A DNA stretch of 64,000 bases from Bradyrhizobium iriomotense (GCF_030160715.1 NZ_BSOW01000002.1:62001-126000), one strand, 5' to 3'; shown: positions 15,890 to 25,079, counted from the stretch's first letter. Translations and numbers: made by a program. Notes: a model not told the origin generated them from the sequence alone.

Positions 15890-17035
15890 ATGTCCTACCG
15901 CTCCTCCTGGATGACCGAAGAGCTCGAAATCTTCCGCGACCAGTTCCGGAAATTTTTGGCCAAGGATCTGGCGCCGCACGCCGAAAAATGGCGTTCACAG
16001 AAGATGGTCGACCGCGCCGCCTGGCGCGGCCTCGGCGAGATGGGCGCGCTGCTGCCCAGCGTGCCCGAAGCCTATGGCGGCATGGGCGCGACCTTTGCCT
16101 ATGACGCCGCGGTGCTGGAGGATATCGAGAGCACGGTGCCGGAAGTGACGACCGGCGTCTCCGTGCACAGCACCATCGTCGCGCATTACATCCTCAACTA
16201 CGGCTCGGAGGAGCAGAAGACGCGCTGGCTGCCGAAGATGGCGTCGGGCGAGATGGTCGGCGCCATCGCCATGACCGAGCCCGGCACCGGCTCGGACCTG
16301 CAAAGCGTCAAGACCACGGCGAAGAAACAGGGCAATTCCTACGTCATCAACGGCCAGAAGACCTTCATCACCAACGGTCAGGCCGCCGACCTCGTCATCG
16401 TCGTCGCGCGCACCGGCGAAGTCGGCGCCAAGGGCATCTCGCTGATCGTGGTCGAGACCGCGGGCGCGGAGGGCTATCGCCGCGGGCGCAACCTCGACAA
16501 GATCGGCCTGCACGCCTCCGATACTTCGGAACTCTTCTTCGACAATGTCGTGGTGCCGCCGGAAAACCTCCTCGGCAAGGAAGAGGGCCAGGGCTTCGTG
16601 CAGCTGATGCAGCAACTGCCGCAGGAACGATTGGCCCTCGCGGTCAGCGCCGTCGCCTCGATGGAGCGCGCGGTCAAGCTCACCACAGACTACACCAAGG
16701 AACGCACCGCCTTCGGCAAGCCGCTCATGGAATTCCAGAACACCGCGTTCAAGCTCGCCGAGCGCAAGACCGAGGCGATGATCGCCCGCGTCTTCGTCGA
16801 CTGGTGCGTCGAGCGCCTGATCGCCGGGGATCTCGACACCGTCACCGCCTCGATGGCGAAATACTGGTGCTCGGAAAAGCAGGTCGAGACATCAGACGAA
16901 TGCCTCCAGCTGTTCGGCGGCTACGGCTACATGCAGGAATACCCGATCTCGCGCATCTTCATCGATTCCCGCATCCAGAAGATCTATGGCGGCACCAACG
17001 AGATCATGAAGCTGTTGATCGCGAGATCGCTGTAG
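15890..17035 (+). CDS. Acyl-CoA dehydrogenase
   Basis: The 381-residue flavoenzyme carries the three acyl-CoA dehydrogenase domains. Marks include AMTEPGTGSDLQSVKTTA in the middle domain, FITNGQAADLVIVVART, and the C-terminal QLFGGYGYMQEYPISRIF and IYGGTNEIMK. The last contains the glutamate at the catalytic-base position of most family members. It oxidises an acyl-CoA to the enoyl-CoA and passes electrons to ETF. The ATG at 15890 follows CCGGAG; the open frame upstream to 15800 is not part of the protein. Confidence 0.92.
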   Translation: MSYRSSWMTEELEIFRDQFRKFLAKDLAPHAEKWRSQKMVDRAAWRGLGEMGALLPSVPEAYGGMGATFAYDAAVLEDIESTVPEVTTGVSVHSTIVAHYILNYGSEEQKTRWLPKMASGEMVGAIAMTEPGTGSDLQSVKTTAKKQGNSYVINGQKTFITNGQAADLVIVVARTGEVGAKGISLIVVETAGAEGYRRGRNLDKIGLHASDTSELFFDNVVVPPENLLGKEEGQGFVQLMQQLPQERLALAVSAVASMERAVKLTTDYTKERTAFGKPLMEFQNTAFKLAERKTEAMIARVFVDWCVERLIAGDLDTVTASMAKYWCSEKQVETSDECLQLFGGYGYMQEYPISRIFIDSRIQKIYGGTNEIMKLLIARSL

Positions 17036-17039
17036 TCCT

Positions 17040-17160
17040 TACAAGCCCCTCATGGTGAGGAGCGCGGAACGCGCGTCTCGAACCGTGAGGCCTCGCTGTG
17101 GCCTACATCCTTCGAGACGCCCGCTCCTCGCGGGCTCCTCAGGATGAGGGGTGGGACGCG
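17040..17160. repeat. Bradyrhizobium dispersed repeat (CCTCAT...GATGAGG type)
   Basis: The gap between the acyl-CoA dehydrogenase and the LysR gene contains CCCCTCATGGTGAGGAGCGC, GCGTCTCGAACCGTGAGG and CCTCAGGATGAGGGG. These form interlocking inverted repeats typical of a family widespread in Bradyrhizobium. Genes converge here, so it may act as a terminator. Confidence 0.7.
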
Positions 17161-17185
17161 CGTATGATGCAATAGGGCCAACCTG

Positions 17186-18070
17186 CTATCGCATCCGCTT
17201 GTCGGCCGCGACGAAATCGATGAACGTCCGCACCTTGGCGGAGAGATATTTGCGGCTCGGATAGACCGCGAACAGCTTTCCGACAAAGATGATCTGGTCG
17301 GGCATGACGTGCTCGAGACGTCCAGCGGCGATGTCGTCGGTGACCAGCCATTTCGGCAGGAAGGCGAAGCCCATGCCTTCGAGCGCTGCCATGTGAAGCA
17401 GCGTTTCGTTGCCGCTGCGCAGAACCGGATTCAGCTTGACGGTCTCGGTGCCGCGCTCGCCTGTGAAGGAGAAGCTCTCGCCCGGATAAAGCGCGTAGTG
17501 CAGCAGGGCCTGGCCGGAGAGATCGGCCAGCTTCGTCGGGCGACCAGCGCTTTTGAGAAAGGCAGGAGCTGCCACCATGTAGAACGGGACGCCGGTGATG
17601 GGACGCGCGATCAGGGCTTCGTCGGGCGCGCCCGTCGCGCGCAAGGCGAGGTCGAATCCCTCCTCGACCAGGTTGACCAGCCGCCCGCTGAGATCGACGT
17701 CGAGACGCACCTCGGGATAGCGGGCCTGGTACTCCGCCAGCACGCGCGCGAACATTGCATTCGCCATCCACACCGGCGCGGTCAGCCGCAGCACGCCGCG
17801 CGGAACGACGGTCGCCTTGCTGACGGCGGCTTCGACCTCGTCGAGCGAATCGAGCATCTGGCGCGCCTGCTCGAAATAGAGCGTGCCGCTCTCGCTGAGG
17901 CTCACGCGCCGGCTGGTCCGGTTGAGCAGCCGGGTGCCCAGCCGCTTCTCGAGCTGCATCACATGCTTGCTCGCCATGGCGGGCGAAATGCGCAGCCGAT
18001 CCGCCGCAGCCGCAAAGCTCTTCAGCTCGGCGACCAGGCAAAACACCCTCATGCTGACCAGGGAATCCAT
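17186..18070 (-). CDS. LysR-family transcriptional regulator
   Basis: The 294-residue protein has the N-terminal LysR helix-turn-helix: MRVFCLVAELKSFAAAADRL, SPAMASKHVMQLEKRLGTRL and LLNRTSRRVSLSESG. A substrate-binding domain follows (VRLDVDLSGRLVNLVEEG). It lies 101 bases from, and divergent to, the DoxX-DsrE-TlpA-like operon, the usual arrangement for a LysR regulator and its target. It probably controls that operon and itself. Confidence 0.92.
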   Translation of the reverse strand: MDSLVSMRVFCLVAELKSFAAAADRLRISPAMASKHVMQLEKRLGTRLLNRTSRRVSLSESGTLYFEQARQMLDSLDEVEAAVSKATVVPRGVLRLTAPVWMANAMFARVLAEYQARYPEVRLDVDLSGRLVNLVEEGFDLALRATGAPDEALIARPITGVPFYMVAAPAFLKSAGRPTKLADLSGQALLHYALYPGESFSFTGERGTETVKLNPVLRSGNETLLHMAALEGMGFAFLPKWLVTDDIAAGRLEHVMPDQIIFVGKLFAVYPSRKYLSAKVRTFIDFVAADKRMR

Positions 18071-18171
18071 GAGATCATCAACATCCAGGAAAGGAACCTA
18101 TCCCGGAACACATAATGATCAAAAATGGAGAAACTATCAAATGGTGGCAACCCACTCGTCGGAGAACCGCC

Positions 18172-18600
18172 ATGTCGACCACAGCTCTCGAAACCGCCAC
18201 GCCCGGCCGCGCCCTTCGCATCGGCCTCTGGATCGCCCAGATCCTGATCTGCTTCGTCTTCACCTCGGCCGGGCTGGTCAAGCTGCTCACGCCGATTCCG
18301 CAGCTTGCGGCGATGATGCCCTGGACCGGCGAGCATTCCGAAGCCTTCGTGCGCGTCATTGGGCTGATCGATCTCGCCGGCGGCATCGGCATTCTCATGC
18401 CGGCGCTGACGCGCATCCTGCCGCGACTGACGGTGCTGGCCGCCCTCGGCTGCACCGTGTTGCAGGTCATCGCGATCGGCTTCCACGTCTCGCGCGGCGA
18501 GGCTGCGGTCACGCCGCTCAACTTGGTCCTGCTCGCGCTCGCCCTCTTCGTGCTGTGGGGACGCGGCCGCAACGCGCCGATCGCACCGCGTCAGTTCTGA
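18172..18600 (+). CDS. DoxX family membrane protein
   Basis: The 142-residue protein has four hydrophobic helices and the DoxX pattern: LWIAQILICFVFTSAGLVKL, then a conserved polar stretch and GLIDLAGGIGILMPALTRIL. DoxX proteins are small inner-membrane proteins linked to thiosulfate or quinone redox reactions and to oxidative stress. The start at 18172 has CGGAGAA upstream and gives the usual length; the start at 18115 is unlikely. First gene of a three-gene unit. Confidence 0.85.
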   Translation: MSTTALETATPGRALRIGLWIAQILICFVFTSAGLVKLLTPIPQLAAMMPWTGEHSEAFVRVIGLIDLAGGIGILMPALTRILPRLTVLAALGCTVLQVIAIGFHVSRGEAAVTPLNLVLLALALFVLWGRGRNAPIAPRQF

Positions 18601-18623
18601 CGCGCAGGGCCGCGGCGACAGCC

Positions 18624-19094
18624 ATGACGGTGCTTTCCAACGGACTATCGCGCAGGGGATTACTGGCCGGCGCCTCGGTCTTCACCGCGGCCGGCTCCCA
18701 CGCGGGAGCAGCCAAGGAGGATCGCCTCGTCGACGGCGTGGTGATCCTCATCGACAGCAACGAGCCTTATGTCATGGGACATGCCATCAGCTATTCGGCC
18801 AATCTCGCCAGGCACTTTGCCGAGCGAGGCGCGAAGCTCACGATCGAGGTCGTCGCCAACGGCAAGGGCATCGAGGTGTTTCGGGCGGACAAGACAGCGC
18901 TCGCCGAGCCGCTCGCCACATTGCGGCAATCGCTGCCGAACCTCGCCTACAGCATGTGCGCATCCTCCAAGGCGATCGCGGAGGCCAAGGAGCAGATCAC
19001 GATTCCGCTGATATCGGGCGCGACGCTGGTGCCGTTCGGCATCGGGCGCGTGGTCGACCTCCAGCTCAGGGGCTGGGCCTATATCCATGCCTGA
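18624..19094 (+). CDS. Exported DsrE-family protein
   Basis: This 156-residue protein begins with a twin-arginine-type signal (LSRRGLLAGASVFTAAG) and then a DsrE/DsrF-like domain: DGVVILIDSNEPYVMGHAIS, VANGKGIEVFRAD, and a cysteine in LAYSMCASSKAI at the position typical of sulfur-carrying DsrE proteins. Such proteins carry sulfur on a cysteine or act in redox. It lies 23 bases after the DoxX gene and overlaps the next gene by eight bases. Export by Tat is inferred from the signal. Confidence 0.78.
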   Translation: MTVLSNGLSRRGLLAGASVFTAAGSHAGAAKEDRLVDGVVILIDSNEPYVMGHAISYSANLARHFAERGAKLTIEVVANGKGIEVFRADKTALAEPLATLRQSLPNLAYSMCASSKAIAEAKEQITIPLISGATLVPFGIGRVVDLQLRGWAYIHA

Positions 19095-19704
19095 TGCGCC
19101 TCGTGCCAACCGGACCGGACTGACGCGGCGCGCGATGCTCTTGGCAGCGCCCGCGCTTGGATTGGCTGGCCTGCATCCTGGTCGCGCGGCCAGCGAAGAG
19201 TCAGTTTGGCCGCCGGTGTTTGCAACCGGGCGCAGCCAGTTCACCGTGGTACGGCCTCGCCTGCCGATGCCGCCGCTTCGGTTACGGGATTTGCGCGGCA
19301 AGGACGTCGTGCTGACGGCAAAGCCTGGGCGCGTGACCCTCGTCAATTTCTGGGCGACCTGGTGCGCGGCCTGCCGCCTCGATCTGCCGGTCATGGCAAG
19401 CCTCGCGCGGTCGCGGAGCGATGGCCTCGACGTCTATGCGATCTGCACCGACACTGGGGATCTCGGTAAGATCACGCGCTACCTCGGCGGCCTCGACACG
19501 CAAAATCTCCGCTCCTACGTCGATGCCTATGGCGCCGCCGTGGCGGCGAACGATCCGACGGATGCAGCCTTCAGGCTGATCGGCATGCCCATCACCTATC
19601 TCATCGGCACAAGCAATCGCATCGAGGGCTACATCACGGGCGCCGCCGATTGGCTGTCGCCACCGGGCGCAGCACTCCTGCAATTCTATCGCGAGCAGGC
19701 CTAA
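19087..19704 (+). CDS. Exported TlpA-like thioredoxin-fold protein
   Basis: The 205-residue protein has a twin-arginine-type signal (LTRRAMLLAAPALGLAGL) and a thioredoxin fold. The active site is VNFWATWCAACRLDLPVM with CAAC, and the cis-proline loop is IGMPITYLIG. It should act as a periplasmic thiol-disulfide reductase or sulfur acceptor. It overlaps the DsrE gene, so the two are translationally coupled, and a shared sulfur or redox task is likely. The partner protein is unknown. Confidence 0.85.
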   Translation: MPDAPRANRTGLTRRAMLLAAPALGLAGLHPGRAASEESVWPPVFATGRSQFTVVRPRLPMPPLRLRDLRGKDVVLTAKPGRVTLVNFWATWCAACRLDLPVMASLARSRSDGLDVYAICTDTGDLGKITRYLGGLDTQNLRSYVDAYGAAVAANDPTDAAFRLIGMPITYLIGTSNRIEGYITGAADWLSPPGAALLQFYREQA

Positions 19705-19705
19705 A

Positions 19706-19750
19706 GCATGATCCGGAAAAGTGCGAAGCGGTTTTCCGAAAAGATCATGC
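19706..19750. repeat. Dispersed inverted repeat (GCATGATCCGGAAAA type)
   Basis: The arms GCATGATCCGGAAAA and TTTTCCG-AAAA-GATCATGC face each other across GTGCGAAGCGG. This element is found in very many copies in Bradyrhizobium chromosomes and is a good marker of the genus. Confidence 0.75.
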
Positions 19751-19762
19751 TCAAACCACAAC

Positions 19763-19805
19763 CTAAAGCGCGATGACGATTCATCCTAATCTCATCGCGC
19801 TTTAG
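19763..19805. terminator. Perfect 14-base inverted repeat between converging genes
   Basis: CTAAAGCGCGATGA pairs exactly with TCATCGCGCTTTAG over a 15-base loop. It lies between the end of the TlpA-like gene and the end of the AraC gene, and could stop transcription from either side. It can also be regarded as a second dispersed repeat next to the one at 19706. Confidence 0.55.
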
Positions 19806-19814
19806 CGCGCGACC

Positions 19815-20795
19815 TTACCGGCTGCGCCAGTCGCGCGGCCGGCAACCAAAACGCTGCTTGAAGCGCCGCGTGAAGTGGGAGAGGTCCGAAAAGCCCCAGT
19901 CGAAAGCGATGGCGCCGATCTCGCGACCTGCCATGGCCTGATCCGTCAGATCCGCCGCGGCGCCGTCGAGGCGGCGCTCCATGATGTAGTCGGAAAACGT
20001 CGTGCCGAAACGCTCGAACAGCTTGTGCACGTAGCGCTCGCTGATACCAACGGCGCCCGCCACCGCCGCGACCGTCAAGCCCGGCTCGCGCAACCGTTCG
20101 TGAACGGCACGACGCAGCGCCAGCACGGTGGCATCCGCAAAGCTTGCGGCTTCCGACGTCTGTGCGCGCGAGCGGCGCGACAGGCTCAGCGCCACGAGGT
20201 CGAGCAGCACGCCGAACAGGCGGATGCTGTCCTCCTCAGTCATCCGCAAGGCGCCGGCGTTGAGCGAGCGCGCCGTCTCGACGATGAGATGGCCGACATG
20301 GGGATCATCGGAGACCCGCTCGACCTCGAAATCAAAACCAGGCGGCAGCCGGTCGCGCAGTTCGCGCGACGGCACCCAGAAGGACGCGACCTCCAGCGTC
20401 GGGCCACGATCATGCAGCAGCCTCACCTCGCGGTCGCTGTCGCAGATGCCGACCTGGCCGCGCGACAGGCTGACGTCGCGATTGCCCTGCACCATGCGGC
20501 AGCGGCCGGCGAGCTTGAAGTTGAGATAGAAGCAGCTCTCGCTCGACGCCGCGATATCGCTGCGCGAGCGATGCACGATATGCTCCGGAAACACCACGCG
20601 GTTGACCGCGCCGGCGCCGAACCTGATCGTCTCCACCTTCGCCGGAAAACGCGCCGTCATCGCCGATTCCGGCGTCAGGTTCATGAACGCCTGGCAGATC
20701 GCTTCACGGTAGTAGGAAAACTGCTCCGTGGGGCGTGCCTCCGCAGTATTCCAGACGAAGTGCCGCGGCCGGCTTGCGGGATTGACCTGCTCCAT
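19815..20795 (-). CDS. AraC-family transcriptional regulator
   Basis: The 326-residue protein has an N-terminal AraC_binding_2-type sensor domain (SESCFYLNFKLAGRCRMVQ, RGQVGICDSDREV) and a C-terminal double helix-turn-helix (GLTVAAVAGAVGISERYVHK, IGAIAFDWGFSDLSHFTRRF, then CRPRDWR). The start at 20795 begins MEQVNPASRP; the open frame extends nearly 1 kb upstream, but this is the complement of the hydrolase gene. It is divergent from the hydrolase at 20958 and probably regulates it. Confidence 0.88.
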   Translation of the reverse strand: MEQVNPASRPRHFVWNTAEARPTEQFSYYREAICQAFMNLTPESAMTARFPAKVETIRFGAGAVNRVVFPEHIVHRSRSDIAASSESCFYLNFKLAGRCRMVQGNRDVSLSRGQVGICDSDREVRLLHDRGPTLEVASFWVPSRELRDRLPPGFDFEVERVSDDPHVGHLIVETARSLNAGALRMTEEDSIRLFGVLLDLVALSLSRRSRAQTSEAASFADATVLALRRAVHERLREPGLTVAAVAGAVGISERYVHKLFERFGTTFSDYIMERRLDGAAADLTDQAMAGREIGAIAFDWGFSDLSHFTRRFKQRFGCRPRDWRSR

Positions 20796-20957
20796 CAGTT
20801 CGCTCCGAGACCAATCCGGTTCAGCGCCAGCCAAGCGGACCGATCCGCGGCCGGCGCAATATGGCTGCAACAAAGACAACGACCGACGTTCAGTTGGCAG
20901 GGTCCCCGGCCGGCGATTGCCGCGCCGATCTAACCATCCTTGCGGAGGAGCTACAAT

Positions 20958-21683
20958 ATGTCGACCTACGTCCTCGTCCACGGCGCCTGGCACACCGGAG
21001 CCGAGCTCGAGCCCGTCGCCGCCGCCATTCGCGCCGCCGGCCACACCGTTCATACGCCCACGATCAGGGGCAACCGGCCCGGCGACACCAAGACCACGGG
21101 GCTCGAGGAAGCAATCCAGTCGATCGCCGATTATCTCGCGGAGAACAATCTGAAGGACGTGATCCTGCTCGGCCACTCCTATGGCGGCATGGTCATCACG
21201 GGGGTCGCCGACCTCGTGCCGGAGCGAATCCGCCGGCTGGTCTATTGGAATGCCTTCGTCCCCAACAACGGCGAGTCGCTCAACGACATGGTGCCGCCAC
21301 ACTATCTCGGCCTGTTCGAGGCGATCGCCGCCGAGCGCGGCGACGGCTCGGTGGTGCTGCCATTCCCGATCTGGCGCGAGGCGTTCATCAATGACGCGGA
21401 TCTCGAGCTGGCCCAGCGTGCCTACGACATCCTCAATCCGCACCCGCTCAAGACCTTCAGCGACAAGATCGCGCTGAAGACCAACCCGGCCGAGATGCAA
21501 CTGGCGAAGTCCTACATCAACTGCACCGAGGATACCGCGCTGCCGCATGGCTATCCCTGGCATCCGCGGCTGTCGGAGAAGCTCGGGTTGTTCCGCCTGG
21601 TTCAGGTGCCGGGCAGCCACGAATTGTGCTTCTCCGATCCGGCCCGGCTGGCACGTGCGATCATGGAGGCGGGGCGGGACTGA
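20958..21683 (+). CDS. Alpha/beta hydrolase (hydroxynitrile lyase/esterase-like)
   Basis: The 241-residue protein has VLVHGAWHTG near the start, the nucleophile elbow LLGHSYGGMVITG at about residue 80 and a C-terminal histidine in PGSHELCFSDP. This is the pattern of AB_hydrolase_6 esterases related to plant salicylate esterases and hydroxynitrile lyases. It is cytoplasmic. A GGAGG ribosome site lies before the ATG at 20958. It is divergent from an AraC regulator 162 bases away. Substrate unknown. Confidence 0.85.
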   Translation: MSTYVLVHGAWHTGAELEPVAAAIRAAGHTVHTPTIRGNRPGDTKTTGLEEAIQSIADYLAENNLKDVILLGHSYGGMVITGVADLVPERIRRLVYWNAFVPNNGESLNDMVPPHYLGLFEAIAAERGDGSVVLPFPIWREAFINDADLELAQRAYDILNPHPLKTFSDKIALKTNPAEMQLAKSYINCTEDTALPHGYPWHPRLSEKLGLFRLVQVPGSHELCFSDPARLARAIMEAGRD

Positions 21684-21878
21684 CGCGCGTCCGTCAAAAG
21701 CGCGACGACTCTCCGCATTTGCTCGCGCCGCCGGCTTCGGCGGCACGGCCCTTGGTCGCAATCGAATTCAGATCGGTGGAAGCAACCCTCCTTGTCAGGT
21801 GTGGCTCCCCGCCATACGCTGCCCGCCATCGGCAGCTGCCATCTGGTTTCGTTTTGCGTCAGGTCGGGAGAATAGCGA

Positions 21879-23489
21879 ATGGTTCACGTCTCGCGCCGGA
21901 AACTGTTCCAGCTTGCGGCTGTTGCGCTATCGGCACTTCCCGTTGCATGGACGTCGCTTGCATCTGCCGCGAGTGGAAAGAAGATCCTGACGGCCGTGAT
22001 GCAGTCCGACCTTCGCGTCACCGATCCCGGCTTCACGACGGCCATCATCACCCGCGACCATGGCTACATGGTCTACGATACGCTGCTCGGCATCGACTCC
22101 AGCTTCAAGGTGAAGCCGCAGATGGCCGACTGGAAGGTCTCCGACGACAAGCTGACCTACACCTTCACCCTGCGCGACGGCCTGAAGTGGCATGACGGAG
22201 CGCCGGTGACGGCGGAGGACTGCGTCGCTTCGCTGAAGCGCTGGGGCGCGAGCGTCGACGGCATGGCGCGCAAGCTGATGGACTTCACGGCGAGCATCGA
22301 AGCCGCGGACGCCAAGACGATCGTCCTCAAGCTGAAGGAGCCCTATGGCCTCGTGCTGGAGACGATCGCCAAGCCATCGTCGATCGTGGCCTTCATGATG
22401 CCCAAGCGGCTTGCCGAGACTCCGATCAGCAAGCAGATTCCGGAGCAGATCGGCTCCGGCCCGTTCAAGTTCGTGGCCGCCGAATTCCAGCCCGGCGTGA
22501 AAGCCATTTACGAAAAGAACACCGACTACGTGCCGCGCAATGAGCCGGCCGAATGGACCTCGGGCGGCAAGGTGGTCAAGGTCGACCGTGTCGAGTGGCT
22601 GACGATGCCGGACGCGCAGACCGCGCTCAACGCGCTGCAATCCGGCGATGTCGATTTCGTCGAGACGCCGCCGTTCGACCTGCTGCCAGTGCTCGAGTCC
22701 AATCCAGACATCAACATCGCGATCCTGAACAAATTCGGCTTCCAATCGTTCGGCCGGATGAACTTCCTGCACCCGCCGTTCGACAATGTGAAGATCCGTC
22801 GCGCTGCGCTGCTCGCAATCAACCAGAAGGACGTGCTCGACGCCCAGATCGGCAATCCCAAATACTACAAGCTCTGCGGCGCATTCTTCATCTGCGATAC
22901 GCCGCTGGCCAGCGACGCCGGCGGCGAGACCCTTGTCAAGGGCAACGGCATGGCGGACGCCAAGAAGGCCTTGGCCGAATCCGGGTATGACGGCACGCCC
23001 GTCGTGATCCTGGCGCCCGGCGACCAGATCCTTCTGAAAGCGCAGCCGATCGTGGCCGCACAGCTCCTGCGCGAAGCCGGCTTCAAGGTCGATCTTCAGG
23101 CGATGGACTGGCAGACGGTGGTGACCCGCCGCGCCAACCAGAAATCCCCGAAGGAAGGCGGCTGGAACATGTTCTTCACCTACCAGGGAGCCGCAGATTC
23201 GATGAACCCGCTGGTCAACGGCGCGATGGTCGGCAAGGGCAAGGAGGGCGGCTGGTTCGGCTGGTCCGAGGACCCCAAGCTCGAGGCGCTGCGCGACGCC
23301 TTTGCCCGCGCCACCTCACCGGAAGAGCAGAAGAAGATCGCCCTCGACGTGCAGCAGGAAGCCTACGACCAGGTGATCTACGTCCCGCTCGGCCAGTTCC
23401 AGGCGCCGAGCGCATGGCGCAAATCGCTCACCGGCGTGATCGACGGCCCGGCGACGCCGATGTTCTGGAACGTGGATAAGAATGAGTGA
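21879..23489 (+). CDS. Peptide/nickel-type ABC transporter substrate-binding protein (family 5)
   Basis: The 536-residue protein has a twin-arginine-like signal (SRRKLFQLAAVALSALP) and the SBP_bac_5 domain. Typical segments are KPQMADWKVSDDKLTYTFTL, RDGLKWHDGAPVTAEDCVAS and NPKYYKLCGAFFICDTPLAS. Proteins of this type bind di- or oligopeptides, nickel or glycosides in the periplasm. No permease or ATPase gene follows: the next gene is on the other strand. It therefore either feeds a distant permease or works with a common one. Confidence 0.87.
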   Translation: MVHVSRRKLFQLAAVALSALPVAWTSLASAASGKKILTAVMQSDLRVTDPGFTTAIITRDHGYMVYDTLLGIDSSFKVKPQMADWKVSDDKLTYTFTLRDGLKWHDGAPVTAEDCVASLKRWGASVDGMARKLMDFTASIEAADAKTIVLKLKEPYGLVLETIAKPSSIVAFMMPKRLAETPISKQIPEQIGSGPFKFVAAEFQPGVKAIYEKNTDYVPRNEPAEWTSGGKVVKVDRVEWLTMPDAQTALNALQSGDVDFVETPPFDLLPVLESNPDINIAILNKFGFQSFGRMNFLHPPFDNVKIRRAALLAINQKDVLDAQIGNPKYYKLCGAFFICDTPLASDAGGETLVKGNGMADAKKALAESGYDGTPVVILAPGDQILLKAQPIVAAQLLREAGFKVDLQAMDWQTVVTRRANQKSPKEGGWNMFFTYQGAADSMNPLVNGAMVGKGKEGGWFGWSEDPKLEALRDAFARATSPEEQKKIALDVQQEAYDQVIYVPLGQFQAPSAWRKSLTGVIDGPATPMFWNVDKNE

Positions 23490-23532
23490 GCTGCGCTCCC
23501 GGCGTGGGGAGAGGCTCGACCACACAATCAGT

Positions 23533-23558
23533 GTCGTCCCGGCGCAGGCCGGGACGAC
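23533..23558. repeat. Dispersed palindrome, possible terminator
   Basis: The perfect 11-base arms GTCGTCCCGGC and GCCGGGACGAC surround a 4-base loop. It lies between the converging binding-protein and amidohydrolase genes. There is no T run after it. Confidence 0.6.
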
Positions 23559-23615
23559 GACAAACTTTCGTCTCCCCATAGGCTGGGATAAGCGAATACG
23601 GCGAGGTCGAGATCG

Positions 23616-24758
23616 CTACTTCGGATGCCACCAGCGGCCGCCGATGACGACGCCTTCGGACGCGATCTTCTGGTTGCCGATCAGGTGCTCGCCGACGACG
23701 TCGACATAGTCGAACTGCCCTTCCCGAACCGTGATCAGCGTGGCGTCGCCGACGCTGCCGGGCTTGAGGCTGCCGAGCTCGGGGCGGCGCAGCGCCATCG
23801 CGGCGTTGACGGTCGAGGCCGCGACCACGTCGGACAGCGACATCCCCATGCACAAGAACTTCGACATGGTCGTCACCTGGTCGAAGGCCGGGCCGTCGAT
23901 GCAGAGCAAGTGAATGTCGGAGGAGATGGTATCCGGATAGAAGCCGTTCGCCAGCATCGCGCGCGCGGTCTTGAAGGCGAACGAGCCCTTGCCGTGGCCG
24001 ATGTCAAAGATCACGCCGCGCTCGCGCGCTTCCAGCACGACCTTCTTGACCGTGCCTTGTGCGGTGGCCGGCGTATTCGGGAACGGCCGGAAGGCGTGGG
24101 TCAGCACGTCGCCGGGACGCAACCGCGCGAGCACCTCTTCATAGCTCGGCGGCGGATGGTCGATATGCGCCATCAGGGGCATTCCGACCTCTTCGGCCAC
24201 TTCGAGCGCGATATCGAGCGGCACGATGCCGGAGGTGCCCGAGGCATGCAGGCCGACGCGCACCTTGATGCCGACGATGAGATCGCGGTTGGCGTCCGCC
24301 ACCTTGGCCGCATCGATGGGGTTCATCAGCCGCAGCTCCTCGCTCTCGCCGACCATCACCTTGTGCGAGAAGCCGAAGATGCCGGCATGCGAGACGTGCA
24401 AATAGGCGAGGATGCGAACCTGGCTCGGCTCGATCACATGCTTGCGGAAGCCGGCGAAATTGCCGGGGCCGGCGCTGCCGGTGTCGACCGCGGTGGTCAC
24501 GCCGGAGAGACGGCAAAATTCCTCGGCATCGATGCCGAGCGAGGTGCCGCCCCAATAGACATGGGTGTGCAAATCGATCAGGCCGGGCGTCACGATGTAA
24601 CGTGAAACGTCGCGCACCTCCGTGCCCGGATCCGCCTTGAGGGAGCTTCCGATCGCCGCGACCTTGCCGCCCGCAAACGCGACATCCGTCACGGCATCGA
24701 GCTTCTGCGAGGGGTCGATCACCCGCCCGCCGCGCAGGATCAAGTCGAAAGGCATCAT
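23616..24758 (-). CDS. Amidohydrolase/deacetylase family metallohydrolase
   Basis: The 380-residue TIM-barrel metallohydrolase resembles dihydroorotase-like deacetylases. It has the first metal motif GLIDLHTHVYWGG near residue 58, a lysine in VGIKVRVGLHASG that may be carbamylated, a histidine in MAHIDHPPP, a further histidine in IFDIGHGKGSF and an aspartate in ISSDIHLLC. It begins with the usual small beta-sandwich (LILRGGRVIDPSQ). It should hydrolyse an N-acyl or cyclic amide compound. The neighbouring peptide-type binding protein on the other strand might supply substrate, but that is speculation. Confidence 0.86.
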   Translation of the reverse strand: MMPFDLILRGGRVIDPSQKLDAVTDVAFAGGKVAAIGSSLKADPGTEVRDVSRYIVTPGLIDLHTHVYWGGTSLGIDAEEFCRLSGVTTAVDTGSAGPGNFAGFRKHVIEPSQVRILAYLHVSHAGIFGFSHKVMVGESEELRLMNPIDAAKVADANRDLIVGIKVRVGLHASGTSGIVPLDIALEVAEEVGMPLMAHIDHPPPSYEEVLARLRPGDVLTHAFRPFPNTPATAQGTVKKVVLEARERGVIFDIGHGKGSFAFKTARAMLANGFYPDTISSDIHLLCIDGPAFDQVTTMSKFLCMGMSLSDVVAASTVNAAMALRRPELGSLKPGSVGDATLITVREGQFDYVDVVGEHLIGNQKIASEGVVIGGRWWHPK

Positions 24759-24901
24759 TGTCTCCGGATATGGCAGTGAGGCGTGGCTGGCGCGTCAGCC
24801 AAGCCAGGAAGGAAGTACGTTCCTTCTAGCAACTTTTGCGCCGACGGACCTGGCGAATGGCGGCGAGGCCCATTGAGCGGCCTGAGACATAGGTGACAAA
24901 A

Positions 24902-24978
<77 letters not shown>

Positions 24979-25079
24979 GCGGAACCTGCAGAGGATGCAG
25001 GCACTTGGGGTCTCCATAGCAGAGCAGGTCGCAAATCGCCAGCGTTGCGATGCGGCGAAAGGCCGACATTACGGCAGCC

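Noticed and set aside
20820..21761. N-terminal extension of the AraC frame across the hydrolase gene
   Set aside because: The extension is the complement of a clear alpha/beta hydrolase gene with its own ribosome site.
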